64,000 nucleotides of DNA. It comes from Latilactobacillus sakei subsp. sakei DSM 20017 = JCM 1157 (GTDB lineage Bacteria > Bacillota > Bacilli > Lactobacillales > Lactobacillaceae). Below the pieces are notes generated by a model. That model searched no databases. It worked only from the letters and a program-made list of their open reading frames with translations, and had not been told where the DNA came from. The stretch spans positions 1,240,001-1,304,000 of the forward strand of contig NZ_AP017929.1 of NCBI RefSeq assembly GCF_002370355.1. The letters run 5' to 3'. The translations under genes were made by a program, and so were the position numbers. Shown here one piece after another: positions 42,379 to 52,170 of this stretch; within the stretch, counting starts at the first letter, position 1, and each line of letters starts with the position of its first letter.

Positions 42379-43389
42379 ATGCGATTTGAACAAACGATTC
42401 ACCAAATTGAGGCGTTAGTGGCTGATGAGGTTGTACCAGGTGTTTCATATGCCGTGATTGAAGGCCAGCAAGTGACGACGAAGGTCCTTGGTTATTCAGA
42501 ACTGACGCCTAAACTAATCCCGTTAGAACCAGGACAATTATACGATTTAGCGTCTTTGACGAAGGTGATTGGGACGACGACGTTGATTCTCCGTTTGTTA
42601 GAGCGAGGACGCTTGTCACTTACGACCAAGGTTCATAGTATTTTACCAGCGTTTAAAGATCGACGGGTGACGGTTTTGCACCTCTTGACTCACACATCGG
42701 GCTTAGAGGGCTATATTCCTAATCGTAATCAGTTAGCTGCGCCAGCATTAAAAGAAGCGCTGTTGACGCAATTGACGGTTGGGCCTAATTTTGGGAAAAA
42801 GGTCGTCTACACGGATATCGGCATGTTGTATTTGGGCTGGATGCTAGAAGTGATTTATGGCAAACCAATTCAAGACTTAATTCAAAGTCTGGTTTTAACC
42901 CCCTTAGGGATGACCGAGAGTACGTTTGCCCCAGAAGCAAGCCGAGCAGTACCCACCGAACTAACAACGACTAGAGGCCTTATTCAAGGTGTTGTGCATG
43001 ACCCGAAGAGTTATGTTTTGCAAAATCATAGTGGTGCAGCAGGATTATTTGCACCCCTAGACGATGTTGTGCGGTTTGCGCAGTTCCAACTAGGGCAATT
43101 AAAGGTTGCTGAGGCACCTGTTAGTCAAGCAAGTGTTAAGGGCTTATACCGCGACTGGACACCAGCCCATCTAGGCCGGTCATTGGGTTGGGATTTACGT
43201 TTTACGGCAGATCAGACACCATTGATTTATCATACCGGTTTTACAGGGACATTTATGTTACTCGATCGAAAACGCCAGACAGGCTTGGTAGTGTTGAGCA
43301 ATCGGATTCACCCGACAGCAGATAATCAAACTTTTCTTGATCGTCGGACAATGATTGTGGATCAATTCTTGGCTGAAGATAAGGGCTAA
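42379..43389 (+). CDS. Serine hydrolase, class C beta-lactamase/DD-peptidase family
   Basis: Product is 336 aa, no signal peptide. Motif SxxK is Ser59-Leu-Thr-Lys62 in YDLASLTKV; the tyrosine motif is probably YTDIGM near 140; HTGFTG near 276 takes the KTG position. ATG at 42379 follows AGGAGG; the longer frame from 42205 lies within the ABC gene and is rejected. Cytoplasmic members include esterases; true function unknown. Monocistronic. Confidence 0.88.
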   Translation: MRFEQTIHQIEALVADEVVPGVSYAVIEGQQVTTKVLGYSELTPKLIPLEPGQLYDLASLTKVIGTTTLILRLLERGRLSLTTKVHSILPAFKDRRVTVLHLLTHTSGLEGYIPNRNQLAAPALKEALLTQLTVGPNFGKKVVYTDIGMLYLGWMLEVIYGKPIQDLIQSLVLTPLGMTESTFAPEASRAVPTELTTTRGLIQGVVHDPKSYVLQNHSGAAGLFAPLDDVVRFAQFQLGQLKVAEAPVSQASVKGLYRDWTPAHLGRSLGWDLRFTADQTPLIYHTGFTGTFMLLDRKRQTGLVVLSNRIHPTADNQTFLDRRTMIVDQFLAEDKG

Positions 43390-43490
43390 TCACGAAATCG
43401 CTTTAAAAACAGTTACTACCATGTCTTATCCGCTTTCATTTATGGTAGAATAGAAACATTGATAAATAAAGTGCATTAGGAGTGATTGAA

Positions 43491-44465
43491 TTGACAGAAC
43501 CATTATTTCTAAAACCAGTTTTCCAAGAAAAAATTTGGGGTGGCCGCAAATTAGCAGAAGCCTTCGACTATGATTTACCAGATGGTGACATTGGTGAATG
43601 CTGGGCGATTTCAGCACATCCACATGGTCCCAGCACAATCGAAAATGGTCCCTTAAAAGGCCTCACATTAGATCAAGCTTGGACTCAACACCGCGATTAC
43701 TTTGGCGATGCCAAAGGGGAAGTTTTCCCATTATTAACGAAGATTTTGGATGCCGAAGCAAGCTTATCAGTTCAAGTCCATCCAGATGATGCCTATGCAG
43801 CTGCTCATGAAGGTCCTACAGAATTAGGTAAGACTGAATGTTGGTATATTTTAGATGCCGAACCAGGTGCTTACTTAATCTATGGTCATCATGCTAAAAA
43901 CAAAGCAGAACTAACGGAAATGATTGAAGCGGGTAAGTGGGATGACTTATTGCGCAAAGTACCTGTTAAAACAGGCGACTTTTTCTACGTCCCAAGTGGC
44001 ACAATTCATGCCTTGAATAAGGGGATTATGGCCCTTGAAACGCAACAAAGTAGTGATACGACTTATCGGTTATACGATTATGATCGAGTAGATGCGAAGA
44101 CGGGTGAAAAACGTGAATTGCATCTAAAACAATCAATTGATACCACGATTGTTCCCCATCAAGATCCTGTTTTGAATATTCAAACAGAACACGTTGGGGA
44201 TTCAACCATCACAACTTATGTGCAACCCCCAATGTCACCATTTTTCAGTGTTTACCAATGGTTGGTCAAGGGTGATTTACACTTTGATCGGACAACAGCC
44301 CCTTATACTTTATTATCAGTGGTTGACGGTGAAGGTGAACTGGTTGCGGATGGTCAAACCTACCCAATTCATAAGAATATGCACTTTGTCTTACCATTTG
44401 GCATTAAGTCATGGGACTTAAAAGGTAACATGCAAATTATTGCTTCAGAACCGGGTAACAAGTAA
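43491..44465 (+). CDS. manA: Mannose-6-phosphate isomerase, type I
   Basis: Product is 324 aa. Cupin-type zinc enzyme: FQEKIWGGRKL, then SVQVHPDD with zinc ligands near 95-102, PSGTIHALNKG with the His ligand near 166-172. Links mannose-6-phosphate to fructose-6-phosphate. TTG at 43491 lies 8 nt after AGGAG; GTG at 43482 overlaps the ribosome site. Own terminator. Confidence 0.94.
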   Translation: MTEPLFLKPVFQEKIWGGRKLAEAFDYDLPDGDIGECWAISAHPHGPSTIENGPLKGLTLDQAWTQHRDYFGDAKGEVFPLLTKILDAEASLSVQVHPDDAYAAAHEGPTELGKTECWYILDAEPGAYLIYGHHAKNKAELTEMIEAGKWDDLLRKVPVKTGDFFYVPSGTIHALNKGIMALETQQSSDTTYRLYDYDRVDAKTGEKRELHLKQSIDTTIVPHQDPVLNIQTEHVGDSTITTYVQPPMSPFFSVYQWLVKGDLHFDRTTAPYTLLSVVDGEGELVADGQTYPIHKNMHFVLPFGIKSWDLKGNMQIIASEPGNK

Positions 44466-44478
44466 AATAAACATAACG

Positions 44479-44511
44479 AATTGCAACCGCAGCCGTGGTT
44501 GCAATTTTTTT
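44479..44511 (+). terminator. manA terminator
   Basis: ATTGCAACC / GGTTGCAATTTTTTT, loop GCAGCCGT. Confidence 0.9.
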
Positions 44512-44538
44512 AATGATTAAAAGAGTAGGGTGGCAGTT

Positions 44539-45183
44539 ATGCAAAAACAAATTGAAGCAATTGAACAATTCGTACGAACAGCGTTAGCTCAGGAGCATAG
44601 TGGCCATGGTTTTGATCACATTCAACGGGTTGTCAATAATGCCCGCTTAATTCAACGCCAAGTTGGTGATGGCGACTTAACAACGATTACATTAGCCGCA
44701 CTATTGCACGACGTGATTGATGAAAAAATTGTTAGCGATGTGGCACAAGCCCGCCAAAGCGTAGCGGCTGTTTTAACCCAAAATGGCATTGATAAGATGC
44801 AATCAACCACGATTTTTGACATCATCGATCATATGTCATTTTCTAAAAATATTAATCAGCACCAGACATTAAGTTTAGAAGGGCAAATCGTTCAAGATGC
44901 GGATCGGTTGGATGCGATTGGCGCGATTGGTATTGGCCGGACCTTTATGTATGGCGGCGCTCACGATGGGGTGGCTTATGATCCTGAAATTCAACCACGG
45001 GCCGAGTTAACCAAGGCTAATTATCGGGAACCTTCAACGGTGATTAATCATTTTTATGAAAAGCTCTTCAAACTCGCGGCGACGATGAATACGCAAGTGG
45101 CGCGAGAAATCGCAACCGCTAGAACACAAGTCATGCAAGATTTTGTGGCCGAGTACATTGCGGAATGGCAAGGTGCAAAATAA
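44539..45183 (+). CDS. HD-domain phosphohydrolase
   Basis: Product is 214 aa. Metal-binding HD superfamily: HGFDHIQRV (His near 22 and 26), LLHDVIDE (His/Asp near 58-59), and a distal Asp in QDADRLDAIGAIGIGR near 119. Similar to YedJ/YpgQ proteins, which cleave (d)NTPs or pyrophosphate. ATG at 44539 after AGGGTGG. Monocistronic, ended by a bidirectional terminator. Confidence 0.88.
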   Translation: MQKQIEAIEQFVRTALAQEHSGHGFDHIQRVVNNARLIQRQVGDGDLTTITLAALLHDVIDEKIVSDVAQARQSVAAVLTQNGIDKMQSTTIFDIIDHMSFSKNINQHQTLSLEGQIVQDADRLDAIGAIGIGRTFMYGGAHDGVAYDPEIQPRAELTKANYREPSTVINHFYEKLFKLAATMNTQVAREIATARTQVMQDFVAEYIAEWQGAK

Positions 45184-45185
45184 CT

Positions 45186-45230
45186 AAAAAAGAACGTTGG
45201 CTAGAATTACTTCTGGTCAACGTTCTTTTT
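45186..45230. terminator. Bidirectional terminator, HD gene and 45233-45478
   Basis: AAAAAGAACGTTG ... CAACGTTCTTTTT. Confidence 0.9.
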
Positions 45231-45232
45231 AG

Positions 45233-45478
45233 TTAATTTAATTCTGGTTCTGCTAACCAGTCGTTTTGTAAGAGTTCATGGGTTTTCTTTTTGAGGGGGA
45301 GCCAGAGTTCAGCGCGTAAAACGTTCACCAATGATTCCCAGAAAAGCCGATCCTTCTTTTGTTGATCGGTGATATGTAGTTCGATAATTTCGCCGGACTC
45401 GGTTGTCGCGAGGACCTTATCTTGACTATCAATACTTTTAATTTTAACGGATTCAATGTTTTGGCTTTTTATTAGCAT
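45233..45478 (-). CDS. Small conserved protein, unknown function
   Basis: Product is 81 aa. Starts MLIKSQNIESVKIKSIDSQD, a beta-rich opening with ESGEIIELHITDQQ, then a helical tail NVLRAELWLPLKKKTHELLQ. ATG at 45478 follows AAAGGAG. No motif recognised. Shares the terminator with the HD gene. Confidence 0.7.
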   Translation of the reverse strand: MLIKSQNIESVKIKSIDSQDKVLATTESGEIIELHITDQQKKDRLFWESLVNVLRAELWLPLKKKTHELLQNDWLAEPELN

Positions 45479-45599
45479 ATCGATCGCTCCTTTTAATCTA
45501 TAACAACAGTATAGCCGGGGAATGTTATCAAACAATTGATATTTTATGAATAAAAATCGGCTTTTTTCTTTAAAAAAGGTTAAGTCGTTTCCTTAATCT

Positions 45600-46397
45600 T
45601 TAGATTAAGGTTTGGATTAAACTAGCCGTTTCCTCAATCGAGCGACCAGCAACGTTAATCGTCGTGGCGTTTAATTGTTCAAAAATCTGGTTGGCATAGG
45701 CAAGCTCGTCACCGACGGTTGTCATATTGGAATAGTTCGTTGTTTGCGGTAATCCCAAGGTGGCCAAACGTTCTTGGCGGATTTTTAGCAGTGTTGAAAG
45801 TGGCATGGTTAGACCGATAATCTTATGGGCGGGCACTTTGAATAATTCTTTTGGTAATGGCACGTTGGGAATGAGTGGTAAGTTGGCCACGCGATAGTTT
45901 TGGTTGGCCAAATACATACTGAGTGGCGTTTTTGAGGTCCGCGAAACACCTAATAGAACGATGTCGGCTTCTAATAAACCACGTGGATCTTGACCGTCAT
46001 CGTAACGAACGGCAAATTCCATGGCGCTAATGCGATGGAAATAGTGTTCATCAAGTTTCCGTAATGAGCCTGGGGTTTCCAGCGATGCGGTTTGACTGCG
46101 TTCGCTAATGGCGGTGGTCAGCGAAGACAGAAGGTCGATTAAGGTTAAATGCTTGGCTTGGCAAAATTGCGTCACCGTTTCTTGAAGCGTGTGGTTAACA
46201 AGTGTTGTGACAATAATTGCCTGTTCTTGATGGGCATCTTGCAAAATGGGGGTTAATGTTTTTTGATCGGTAATAAACGGAAAGCGTTGAATTTTAAGGG
46301 TGACTGAAGCGGGGAATTGCGCGTTAACCGCTGCGATAACTGTTCGAGCAGTTTCGCCAATTGAATCTGAGATGATAAAAATTGGAATCGCTGACAT
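45600..46397 (-). CDS. Pyruvate, phosphate dikinase regulatory protein (DUF299)
   Basis: Product is 265 aa. Bifunctional ADP-dependent kinase and Pi-dependent phosphorylase that inactivates and reactivates PPDK or PEP synthase by Thr phosphorylation. Starts with PIFIISDSIGETA (residues 5-17); P-loop GVSRTSKTPLS at 150-160. ATG at 46397 after GGAGG. Paired with a CcpN-like gene, as ccpN-yqfL in B. subtilis, and facing ppdK, its expected target. Confidence 0.94.
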   Translation of the reverse strand: MSAIPIFIISDSIGETARTVIAAVNAQFPASVTLKIQRFPFITDQKTLTPILQDAHQEQAIIVTTLVNHTLQETVTQFCQAKHLTLIDLLSSLTTAISERSQTASLETPGSLRKLDEHYFHRISAMEFAVRYDDGQDPRGLLEADIVLLGVSRTSKTPLSMYLANQNYRVANLPLIPNVPLPKELFKVPAHKIIGLTMPLSTLLKIRQERLATLGLPQTTNYSNMTTVGDELAYANQIFEQLNATTINVAGRSIEETASLIQTLI

Positions 46398-46416
46398 TTT
46401 ATAATCCTCCAAAAAA

Positions 46417-47040
46417 TTATGATTGATTGTGTAGTCCGGCTTCGATGAAATAGCGCATAATAATTGATTTGGTGATTTTGCCAATGACGGTGATACCGTC
46501 GATTGCAACCACTGGCAATGAATCAACCTGATGGGCGATTAACCGTTGACCGGCGTGTAAGACAGATGTTTCCTCGGTGGTCGTTGTAATGTTTGGCATT
46601 CGCGTCATAATCATGGCAACAGGCGTAGTTTGTGTATTAGTTGTATTAATGGTTGCCCGCAGTAAGTCTTTTCGTGATAAAACACCTAGCAAACCTGACT
46701 GCTCATCCGTTACATAAAGCGACCCAACATCGTGCATGAATAGTTGCGTGACCGCTTCATCAATCGTTGTCGTTTGAGGGATTAAAAGAGGTGGGACCAT
46801 CAGTTGACCGACTGTTTCTTGGTAGAGTTCATCGGTTAAGAGCGGCATCACTTCTTGGCCAACGTAAAAGTAGCCAACTTTAGGGCGGGCGTCCAAAATG
46901 CCGGTCATCGTTAAAATTGCGAAATCATTGCGCAGTGTTGCCCGAGAAAGGTGTAATTGATCAGCAATTTTAGTGCCGCTAATGGGTTGATTCGCTTTGA
47001 CGATTTTGATAATTTCCTGTTGACGGTTAGATAATTCCAT
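46417..47040 (-). CDS. ccpN: CcpN-type repressor: winged helix plus two CBS domains
   Basis: Product is 207 aa. HTH (IVKANQPISGTKIADQLHLSRATLRNDFAIL, about 13-43), then two CBS domains (about 70-130 and 140-200). B. subtilis CcpN represses gluconeogenic genes and senses ATP/ADP through the CBS pair. Here it is co-directional with the PPDK regulatory protein (19 nt gap) and divergent from ppdK, so the likely targets are ppdK and itself, through repeats in the gap. Confidence 0.92.
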   Translation of the reverse strand: MELSNRQQEIIKIVKANQPISGTKIADQLHLSRATLRNDFAILTMTGILDARPKVGYFYVGQEVMPLLTDELYQETVGQLMVPPLLIPQTTTIDEAVTQLFMHDVGSLYVTDEQSGLLGVLSRKDLLRATINTTNTQTTPVAMIMTRMPNITTTTEETSVLHAGQRLIAHQVDSLPVVAIDGITVIGKITKSIIMRYFIEAGLHNQS

Positions 47041-47076
47041 AAGCGCTCCTTTGAATAAATCGGGTTCAATAAATTC

Positions 47077-47105
47077 ATTATAGGATAGCGTTACGCTAAT
47101 TGCAA
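47077..47105 (-). promoter_or_regulatory. ccpN promoter with palindrome in the spacer
   Basis: Minus-strand TTGCAA (47105-47100), 17-bp spacer, TATAAT (47082-47077). The spacer contains the palindrome TAGCG-TTA-CGCTA (47086-47098), positioned for autorepression. Confidence 0.8.
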
Positions 47106-47118
47106 TATATTCACATAA

Positions 47119-47127
47119 TAGCGTGAC
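47119..47127 (+). promoter_or_regulatory. CcpN-type repeat element
   Basis: TAGCGTGAC repeats the half of the ccpN palindrome (TAGCGTTAC). A third copy, TAATGTGACA, lies at 47161-47170 inside the ppdK promoter spacer. Confidence 0.55.
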
Positions 47128-47152
47128 CTATTAAAATTTATAAGATACACTA

Positions 47153-47181
47153 TTGACTTGTAATGTGACACACTATATAAT
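47153..47181 (+). promoter_or_regulatory. ppdK promoter
   Basis: TTGACT (47153-47158), 17-bp spacer, TATAAT (47176-47181). Spacer element TAATGTGACA is a likely repressor contact. Confidence 0.85.
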
Positions 47182-47212
47182 GCGGTTATCGATAAAATTT
47201 GGAGGCGCTATC

Positions 47213-49834
47213 ATGAACTGTATTTATGCTTTTGCTGAAGATCAAACGTTAACCAATCAAGAATTAGGTGGTAAGGGAGCCAACTTAGCGGAAATGACGC
47301 GATTAGGATTACCCGTGCCAGCCGGTTTTACAATTACAACGGCTGCTTGTCGACAATACTTAGCAAGTGCTAAACAAGAGGCGGGCTTTTTAGAAGACGA
47401 ATTAATGAAAGCGATTCATATTCTTGAAGAAAAGACGCAGCGGCAATTAGGGAATGCTGAGCAGCCGTTATTGGTGTCCGTCCGCAGTGGTGCACCAATC
47501 TCAATGCCGGGGATGATGGATACTATCTTGAATTTAGGGTTAAACGATCAAACGGTAATCGGCTTAGCTGAAATGACCAATGATCCATGGTTTGCTTACG
47601 ATTGTTATCGTCGGTTGATTCAAATGTTTGGGGATGTGGTTTACGGTATTGATAAGCCAATTTTTGAAGCGGCATTAACGGCGCTTAAAAATAAACGGCA
47701 AGTTCAAAAGGATACAGACTTAACGTTAGTTGATTTAAAACAATTGATTGAAACCTATAAAGGCTTGTACGTAGCGGCCGGACAATATCAATTTCCACAG
47801 TCGGTTGATCAACAACTGCGACTGGCCATTGAAGCTGTCTTTAAATCATGGCAGAATCCACGTGCGCAGACTTATCGACGTTTAAATCAAATCGACGGTG
47901 CCATGGGAACCGCAGTCAACGTGCAACAAACGGTCTTTGGTAATTATCAGGGGCAAAGTGGAACCGGCGTTGCGTTCACTCGGAACCCAGCAACTGGTGA
48001 ACCTGGTTTGTTTGGCGAATATTTATTGAATGCACAAGGTGAAGATGTGGTGGCGGGGATTCGAACCCCCGAACCAATTGCGACGTTAAAGGCGCAATTG
48101 CCAGTAATTTATGAACAATTCAAAATGATTGCCAATCAATTAGAAGCCCACTATCGGGATATGCAAGATATGGAATTTACGATTGAAGCTGGGCAGTTAT
48201 ATGTCTTACAAACACGGGTTGGCAAACGCACCGCACCGGCTGCTTTTAGAATTGCTGTGGATTTAGTTGATGAAGGGGTGATTGATCGGCCAACCGCGAT
48301 TAGTCGCTTGAAGCCGACGATGATTGATGGGTTGTTACACCCACTTTTTGAAACTAGTGCGGTGCAACAGGCAACACAGTTATTGACTGGGTTACCAGCG
48401 AGTCCAGGGGCTGCTACTGGTGCGATCTATTTCGACGCCCAAAAAGCACAACAGGCACACGAAGCTGGTGAAAAAGTCATTTTAGTTCGCCAAGAAACGT
48501 CACCAGAAGATATTGATGGGATGGTAATCAGTGAAGCAATTGTTACTAGTCGTGGTGGGATGACATCGCATGCGGCAGTTGTTGCCCGAGGAATGGGCTG
48601 TTGTTGTGTCGTTGGTTGTCAGCAGCTTCAAGTGGATTATGAACAACGTGAGGCGCATTTTGCCGGCCGAGTTTTAAAAGAAGGGGCGATTATTTCGGTG
48701 GATGGTCATACCGGTCACCTTTATTTAGGGGCGTTGCCCCAACAAACCGGTGTTCATGAAACAACGCTTACAACGGTGCTCAGTTGGTGTGATGAGATTG
48801 CACCCTTTGCGGTTTGGGCCAATGCTGAGACACCTCAAGAAGTGGCGGCTGCTTTTGAATTTGGCGCACAGGGGTTAGGACTTGTACGGACGGAGCACAT
48901 GTTCTTTGGCCCAGAACGAATTTTTAAAATGCGCCAAATGATTTTAGCAACTGAATTAGCGGATCGCCAAGTGGCGTTGGCGGCACTAAAAAGCCTCCAA
49001 ATAACTGACTTTAAGCAAATCTTTTCATTAGCTGAAGAGCGACCATGTACAATTCGCTTGTTAGACCCACCATTGCATGAATTCTTACCGCAAAATGAAG
49101 CGGAACAGGCTGAATTAGCAACCGCGCTAGGCATTAGTCTGGCTGAAATTAAGCGACGGATTGCTGACAAAGCGGAAATTAATCCTATGTTAGGCCATCG
49201 TGGCAGTCGTTTGGCGGTGACCTATCCTGAAATTTACCAAATGCAAGTCTTAGCGATTGCTGAGAGTACCTTGGCGGTTCAAACAACGCACCACCATGCT
49301 GTAGCTCCTAAAATAATGTTGCCTCTAATTGGCACAGCGACTGAAATGGCATATCTAAAGCAACTATTACAGCAAACCATCAACGACTATTTGGTAGAAA
49401 ATCAGCAACAACTAACTTATCAAATTGGCACAATGATTGAGATTCCGCGGGCGTGTTTAGTTGCGGATCAAATCGCAGCGACCGCAGATTTCTTCAGTTT
49501 TGGCACCAATGATTTAACGCAAATGACGTATGGTTTTTCCCGCGATGATATTGGCCATTTTATGCCGGATTATCAGCAACAAGGCTTGATGCCGGCTGAA
49601 CCCTTTCAAACGCTTGACCAAGATGGTGTCGGTGCTTTGATGCAATTGGCGGTTCAAAAAGGCCGTCAAACCAAACCTGATTTATCGATTGGCGTTTGCG
49701 GCGAGGTCGGTGGTGATCCAGCAGCGATGCCGTTTTATCGTGATTTGGGCATTGATTATGTCTCGTGTTCACCATACCGTGTGCCAAGTGCGCGTTTGGC
49801 AGCAGCTCAAAGTCAATTAACATTGGTAGATTAA
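47213..49834 (+). CDS. ppdK: Pyruvate, phosphate dikinase
   Basis: Product is 873 aa, full length. Reversibly converts pyruvate, ATP and Pi into PEP, AMP and PPi. N-terminal ATP-grasp domain (GGKGANLAEM, SVRSGAPISMPGMMDT), central phosphohistidine domain with TSRGGMTSHAAVVARGMG (catalytic His453), and C-terminal PEP/pyruvate barrel with IGVCGEVGGDP (Cys829). The threonine two residues before His453 (GGMTSH) is the known target of the regulatory kinase at 45600-46397. Start ATG 47213 after GGAGGCG. Confidence 0.96.
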   Translation: MNCIYAFAEDQTLTNQELGGKGANLAEMTRLGLPVPAGFTITTAACRQYLASAKQEAGFLEDELMKAIHILEEKTQRQLGNAEQPLLVSVRSGAPISMPGMMDTILNLGLNDQTVIGLAEMTNDPWFAYDCYRRLIQMFGDVVYGIDKPIFEAALTALKNKRQVQKDTDLTLVDLKQLIETYKGLYVAAGQYQFPQSVDQQLRLAIEAVFKSWQNPRAQTYRRLNQIDGAMGTAVNVQQTVFGNYQGQSGTGVAFTRNPATGEPGLFGEYLLNAQGEDVVAGIRTPEPIATLKAQLPVIYEQFKMIANQLEAHYRDMQDMEFTIEAGQLYVLQTRVGKRTAPAAFRIAVDLVDEGVIDRPTAISRLKPTMIDGLLHPLFETSAVQQATQLLTGLPASPGAATGAIYFDAQKAQQAHEAGEKVILVRQETSPEDIDGMVISEAIVTSRGGMTSHAAVVARGMGCCCVVGCQQLQVDYEQREAHFAGRVLKEGAIISVDGHTGHLYLGALPQQTGVHETTLTTVLSWCDEIAPFAVWANAETPQEVAAAFEFGAQGLGLVRTEHMFFGPERIFKMRQMILATELADRQVALAALKSLQITDFKQIFSLAEERPCTIRLLDPPLHEFLPQNEAEQAELATALGISLAEIKRRIADKAEINPMLGHRGSRLAVTYPEIYQMQVLAIAESTLAVQTTHHHAVAPKIMLPLIGTATEMAYLKQLLQQTINDYLVENQQQLTYQIGTMIEIPRACLVADQIAATADFFSFGTNDLTQMTYGFSRDDIGHFMPDYQQQGLMPAEPFQTLDQDGVGALMQLAVQKGRQTKPDLSIGVCGEVGGDPAAMPFYRDLGIDYVSCSPYRVPSARLAAAQSQLTLVD

Positions 49835-49840
49835 AATGCA

Positions 49841-49888
49841 AAAAAAGAACCCCTGCAATATCGAAAAAGATATTGTCGGGGTTCTTTT
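49841..49888. terminator. Bidirectional terminator, ppdK and gatD
   Basis: AAAGAACCCCTGCAATATC / GATATTGTCGGGGTTCTTTT, long stem. Confidence 0.93.
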
Positions 49889-49903
49889 GGGAGTACTTAA
49901 TTT

Positions 49904-50647
49904 TTAATTTTGCACCTTTTTGACACCAGCTGCGTCGACTTGGTAGCGGGATTCTTCGATTGGAAGGTCCGCTAGTGGTTGAAGATCAAACTCTGGGAAA
50001 CGGCGGCTAATCGCTGTTGTTAAGAGGCGTTTAGCTAAGACACCGTTATGGGTTAAGATTGGGCCGTGGAAGTAAGAACCAAAGGTGTTTTTATAAACAC
50101 AACCTTCAGTACCATCTTCGCCATTGTTACCATGACCACGGTTAACATAACCAAGTGGTTTTTCATCTTTTCCTAAGAAAGTCCGACCGTTATGATTTTC
50201 AAAGCCGAGGTAAGTTTCGTTAAATTCACGATTTTCAATCACGATATCGCCAATAAAACGGCTGTTATCTTGGCTGAGTGTATAGTGATCAAGGGCACCA
50301 ATCCCAGGAATTTTATCACCGTTCGCACCGATGTAGTAGTGGCCCAATAATTGGTAACCACCACAAATGGCAAGCATTACGCCGCCATTTTCGATGTATG
50401 CTGTGAGTGCAGCTTTTTTACTGTTAAGATCTTCTGAAATGATTTTTTGTTCGAAATCTTGGCCACCACCGAAGAGGACGATGTCATAGCGGCTAGCATC
50501 GAAATCTTGGCCGATACTAATGACTTCTGTTTCAGTTTTTAAACCAATCTTTTTAGCGTAATAATCGAGGACTAAAATATTGCCGAGATCCCCATAAGTA
50601 TTCATTAAGTTGCCATAAAGATGACAAATTTTTAAAGTTTGGGTCAT
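49904..50647 (-). CDS. gatD: Lipid II isoglutaminyl synthase, glutaminase subunit GatD
   Basis: Product is 247 aa. CobB/CobQ-like amidotransferase: nucleophile Cys95 in [11 protein letters not shown] (Cys94 in S. aureus) and catalytic His194 in YFHGPIL. Supplies ammonia to MurT for amidation of D-Glu to D-isoGln in peptidoglycan. Overlaps murT by 4 nt. Essential in staphylococci and streptococci. Confidence 0.95.
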   Translation of the reverse strand: MTQTLKICHLYGNLMNTYGDLGNILVLDYYAKKIGLKTETEVISIGQDFDASRYDIVLFGGGQDFEQKIISEDLNSKKAALTAYIENGGVMLAICGGYQLLGHYYIGANGDKIPGIGALDHYTLSQDNSRFIGDIVIENREFNETYLGFENHNGRTFLGKDEKPLGYVNRGHGNNGEDGTEGCVYKNTFGSYFHGPILTHNGVLAKRLLTTAISRRFPEFDLQPLADLPIEESRYQVDAAGVKKVQN

Positions 50648-51993
50648 ACTGATAGTCCTTTCTTAATGTAGTTGGCCTCTGCCATTTTTTTACGTAATTG
50701 TAAGACTGCCGTGTAGGTAGCAAGTACGTAAACATGTTTCGTAGGGGCTGCTTCAATCGCTGCTAATGTCGCATCTAAGTCGGCTGTTTCGTGTAGTTGT
50801 TCGTCAGTAACGCCAGCTACTTTCAAGCGGAAAGTGATATCATCGCGACGTTCGCCACCAGTGATAACCGTTGGAATGTGGTGTTTCAAGAGGTCTTCGA
50901 ATTCACCGTCCCAAATCCAACTTGTATCAATACCATCAGCGTAGTTAGCGTTCAGTAACATTGCCAATGAGAAATCTTCTGGATCAGAGCTAATCATTTG
51001 GAGGACTTGGTTTAAGCCAACTGGGTTTTTAACAAGCACCAATGTGACCGCCTTGTCCTTCAATTGAATCACTTCTTGGCGACCGAAAACTTTTTTATTT
51101 TGCGTGAAGGCTTTTTGAATATCCGAAACAGGGACATCCAAGAAGCGGCCAACGCTGTAAGCTGCGAGAGCATTATAGATGTTGTACATACCACCGATTG
51201 AGATTTCAAAAGGTGCTTGGTTAATTTCAAATTGAGAACTTGTTGGGCGCATTTCGTTGATGGCCGTCACTTGATCCGTTAGTTCAGGGCGTTTGAAGCC
51301 GCAATTTGGGCAGTAGAATTTGCCTTGGCTACTATAACTGATGAACTTGTAGTGAATGATATGTTGGCAAACAGGACACAAAACGCCGTCTGTATTGCTT
51401 GGTGCGAGCATTTCGCCATCTGGTTGATGATTAAAACCGTAGTAAATTTTAGGATTAGGTAATTCAACCGATGAGAAAAGTGGCACATCACCATTCATAA
51501 TTAAGGTTGTATTAGGCACGAGCTTAACGCCAGCCAAAATCTTATTATAAGTGGTATAAATTTCACCAAAACGATCCATTTGATCTCTAAAGATGTTAGT
51601 CATCACAATTGCCTTAGGTTCAACGTAGCGGCAAAGTGGTTCGACGTTGGCTTCGTCAACTTCAAGAATTGCAAGTTGTTTTTGACCTTTTTTAGGATGA
51701 TGGGCCAAAAAGGCCGTCGTAATTCCTTGCATCATGTTTGATCCTGTTGAATTGGTCATGATGTTGTCGTATTTTTGCTTGAGCGTTTGAACCGTCAAAG
51801 CCGTCGTCAACGTTTTACCATTAGTCCCAGTGATGATAATCACGTCGTAGTTTTTAGTTAAGTTTTTCAAAACAGCGGGGTCTAGATTTGTTGCAATCTG
51901 ACCAGGTAAAGAGCTGCCGCCTTTCATAAAGGTATGTAAGAACCAGTATGAAAAACGTCCCGTTGTTGTTGCAAATGAACTTTTAATTGTCAT
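50644..51993 (-). CDS. murT: Lipid II isoglutaminyl synthase, Mur-ligase-like subunit MurT
   Basis: Product is 449 aa. Mur ligase core with P-loop ITGTNGKT (about 54-61) and an inserted Cys4 zinc ribbon (CPVC ... CPNC near 205-230) characteristic of MurT. C-terminal DUF1727 domain (about 315-445). ATG at 51993 follows AAAGGGTGG; 22 upstream codons are rejected. Forms a complex with GatD. Confidence 0.95.
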   Translation of the reverse strand: MTIKSSFATTTGRFSYWFLHTFMKGGSSLPGQIATNLDPAVLKNLTKNYDVIIITGTNGKTLTTALTVQTLKQKYDNIMTNSTGSNMMQGITTAFLAHHPKKGQKQLAILEVDEANVEPLCRYVEPKAIVMTNIFRDQMDRFGEIYTTYNKILAGVKLVPNTTLIMNGDVPLFSSVELPNPKIYYGFNHQPDGEMLAPSNTDGVLCPVCQHIIHYKFISYSSQGKFYCPNCGFKRPELTDQVTAINEMRPTSSQFEINQAPFEISIGGMYNIYNALAAYSVGRFLDVPVSDIQKAFTQNKKVFGRQEVIQLKDKAVTLVLVKNPVGLNQVLQMISSDPEDFSLAMLLNANYADGIDTSWIWDGEFEDLLKHHIPTVITGGERRDDITFRLKVAGVTDEQLHETADLDATLAAIEAAPTKHVYVLATYTAVLQLRKKMAEANYIKKGLSV

Positions 51994-52170
51994 GCAAGCC
52001 ACCCTTTCAATGTTCATAATAATAGCATATTTTCTGGAAAACGACGATAGGGAAGTCATGAAGGGGCAAAATTTATAGAAACTTTAGTTTTTATCGGGGC
52101 CGATATTGTTGCGATTCCTATTTTCAGGTATACTAGATTAAAATGTGCTTTGATATAGGGGTGTTTGGAA

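Noticed and set aside
47153-47212. 20-codon N-terminal extension of ppdK
   Set aside because: It begins in the -35 element of the promoter; ATG 47213 has a strong ribosome site and matches PPDK N-termini.
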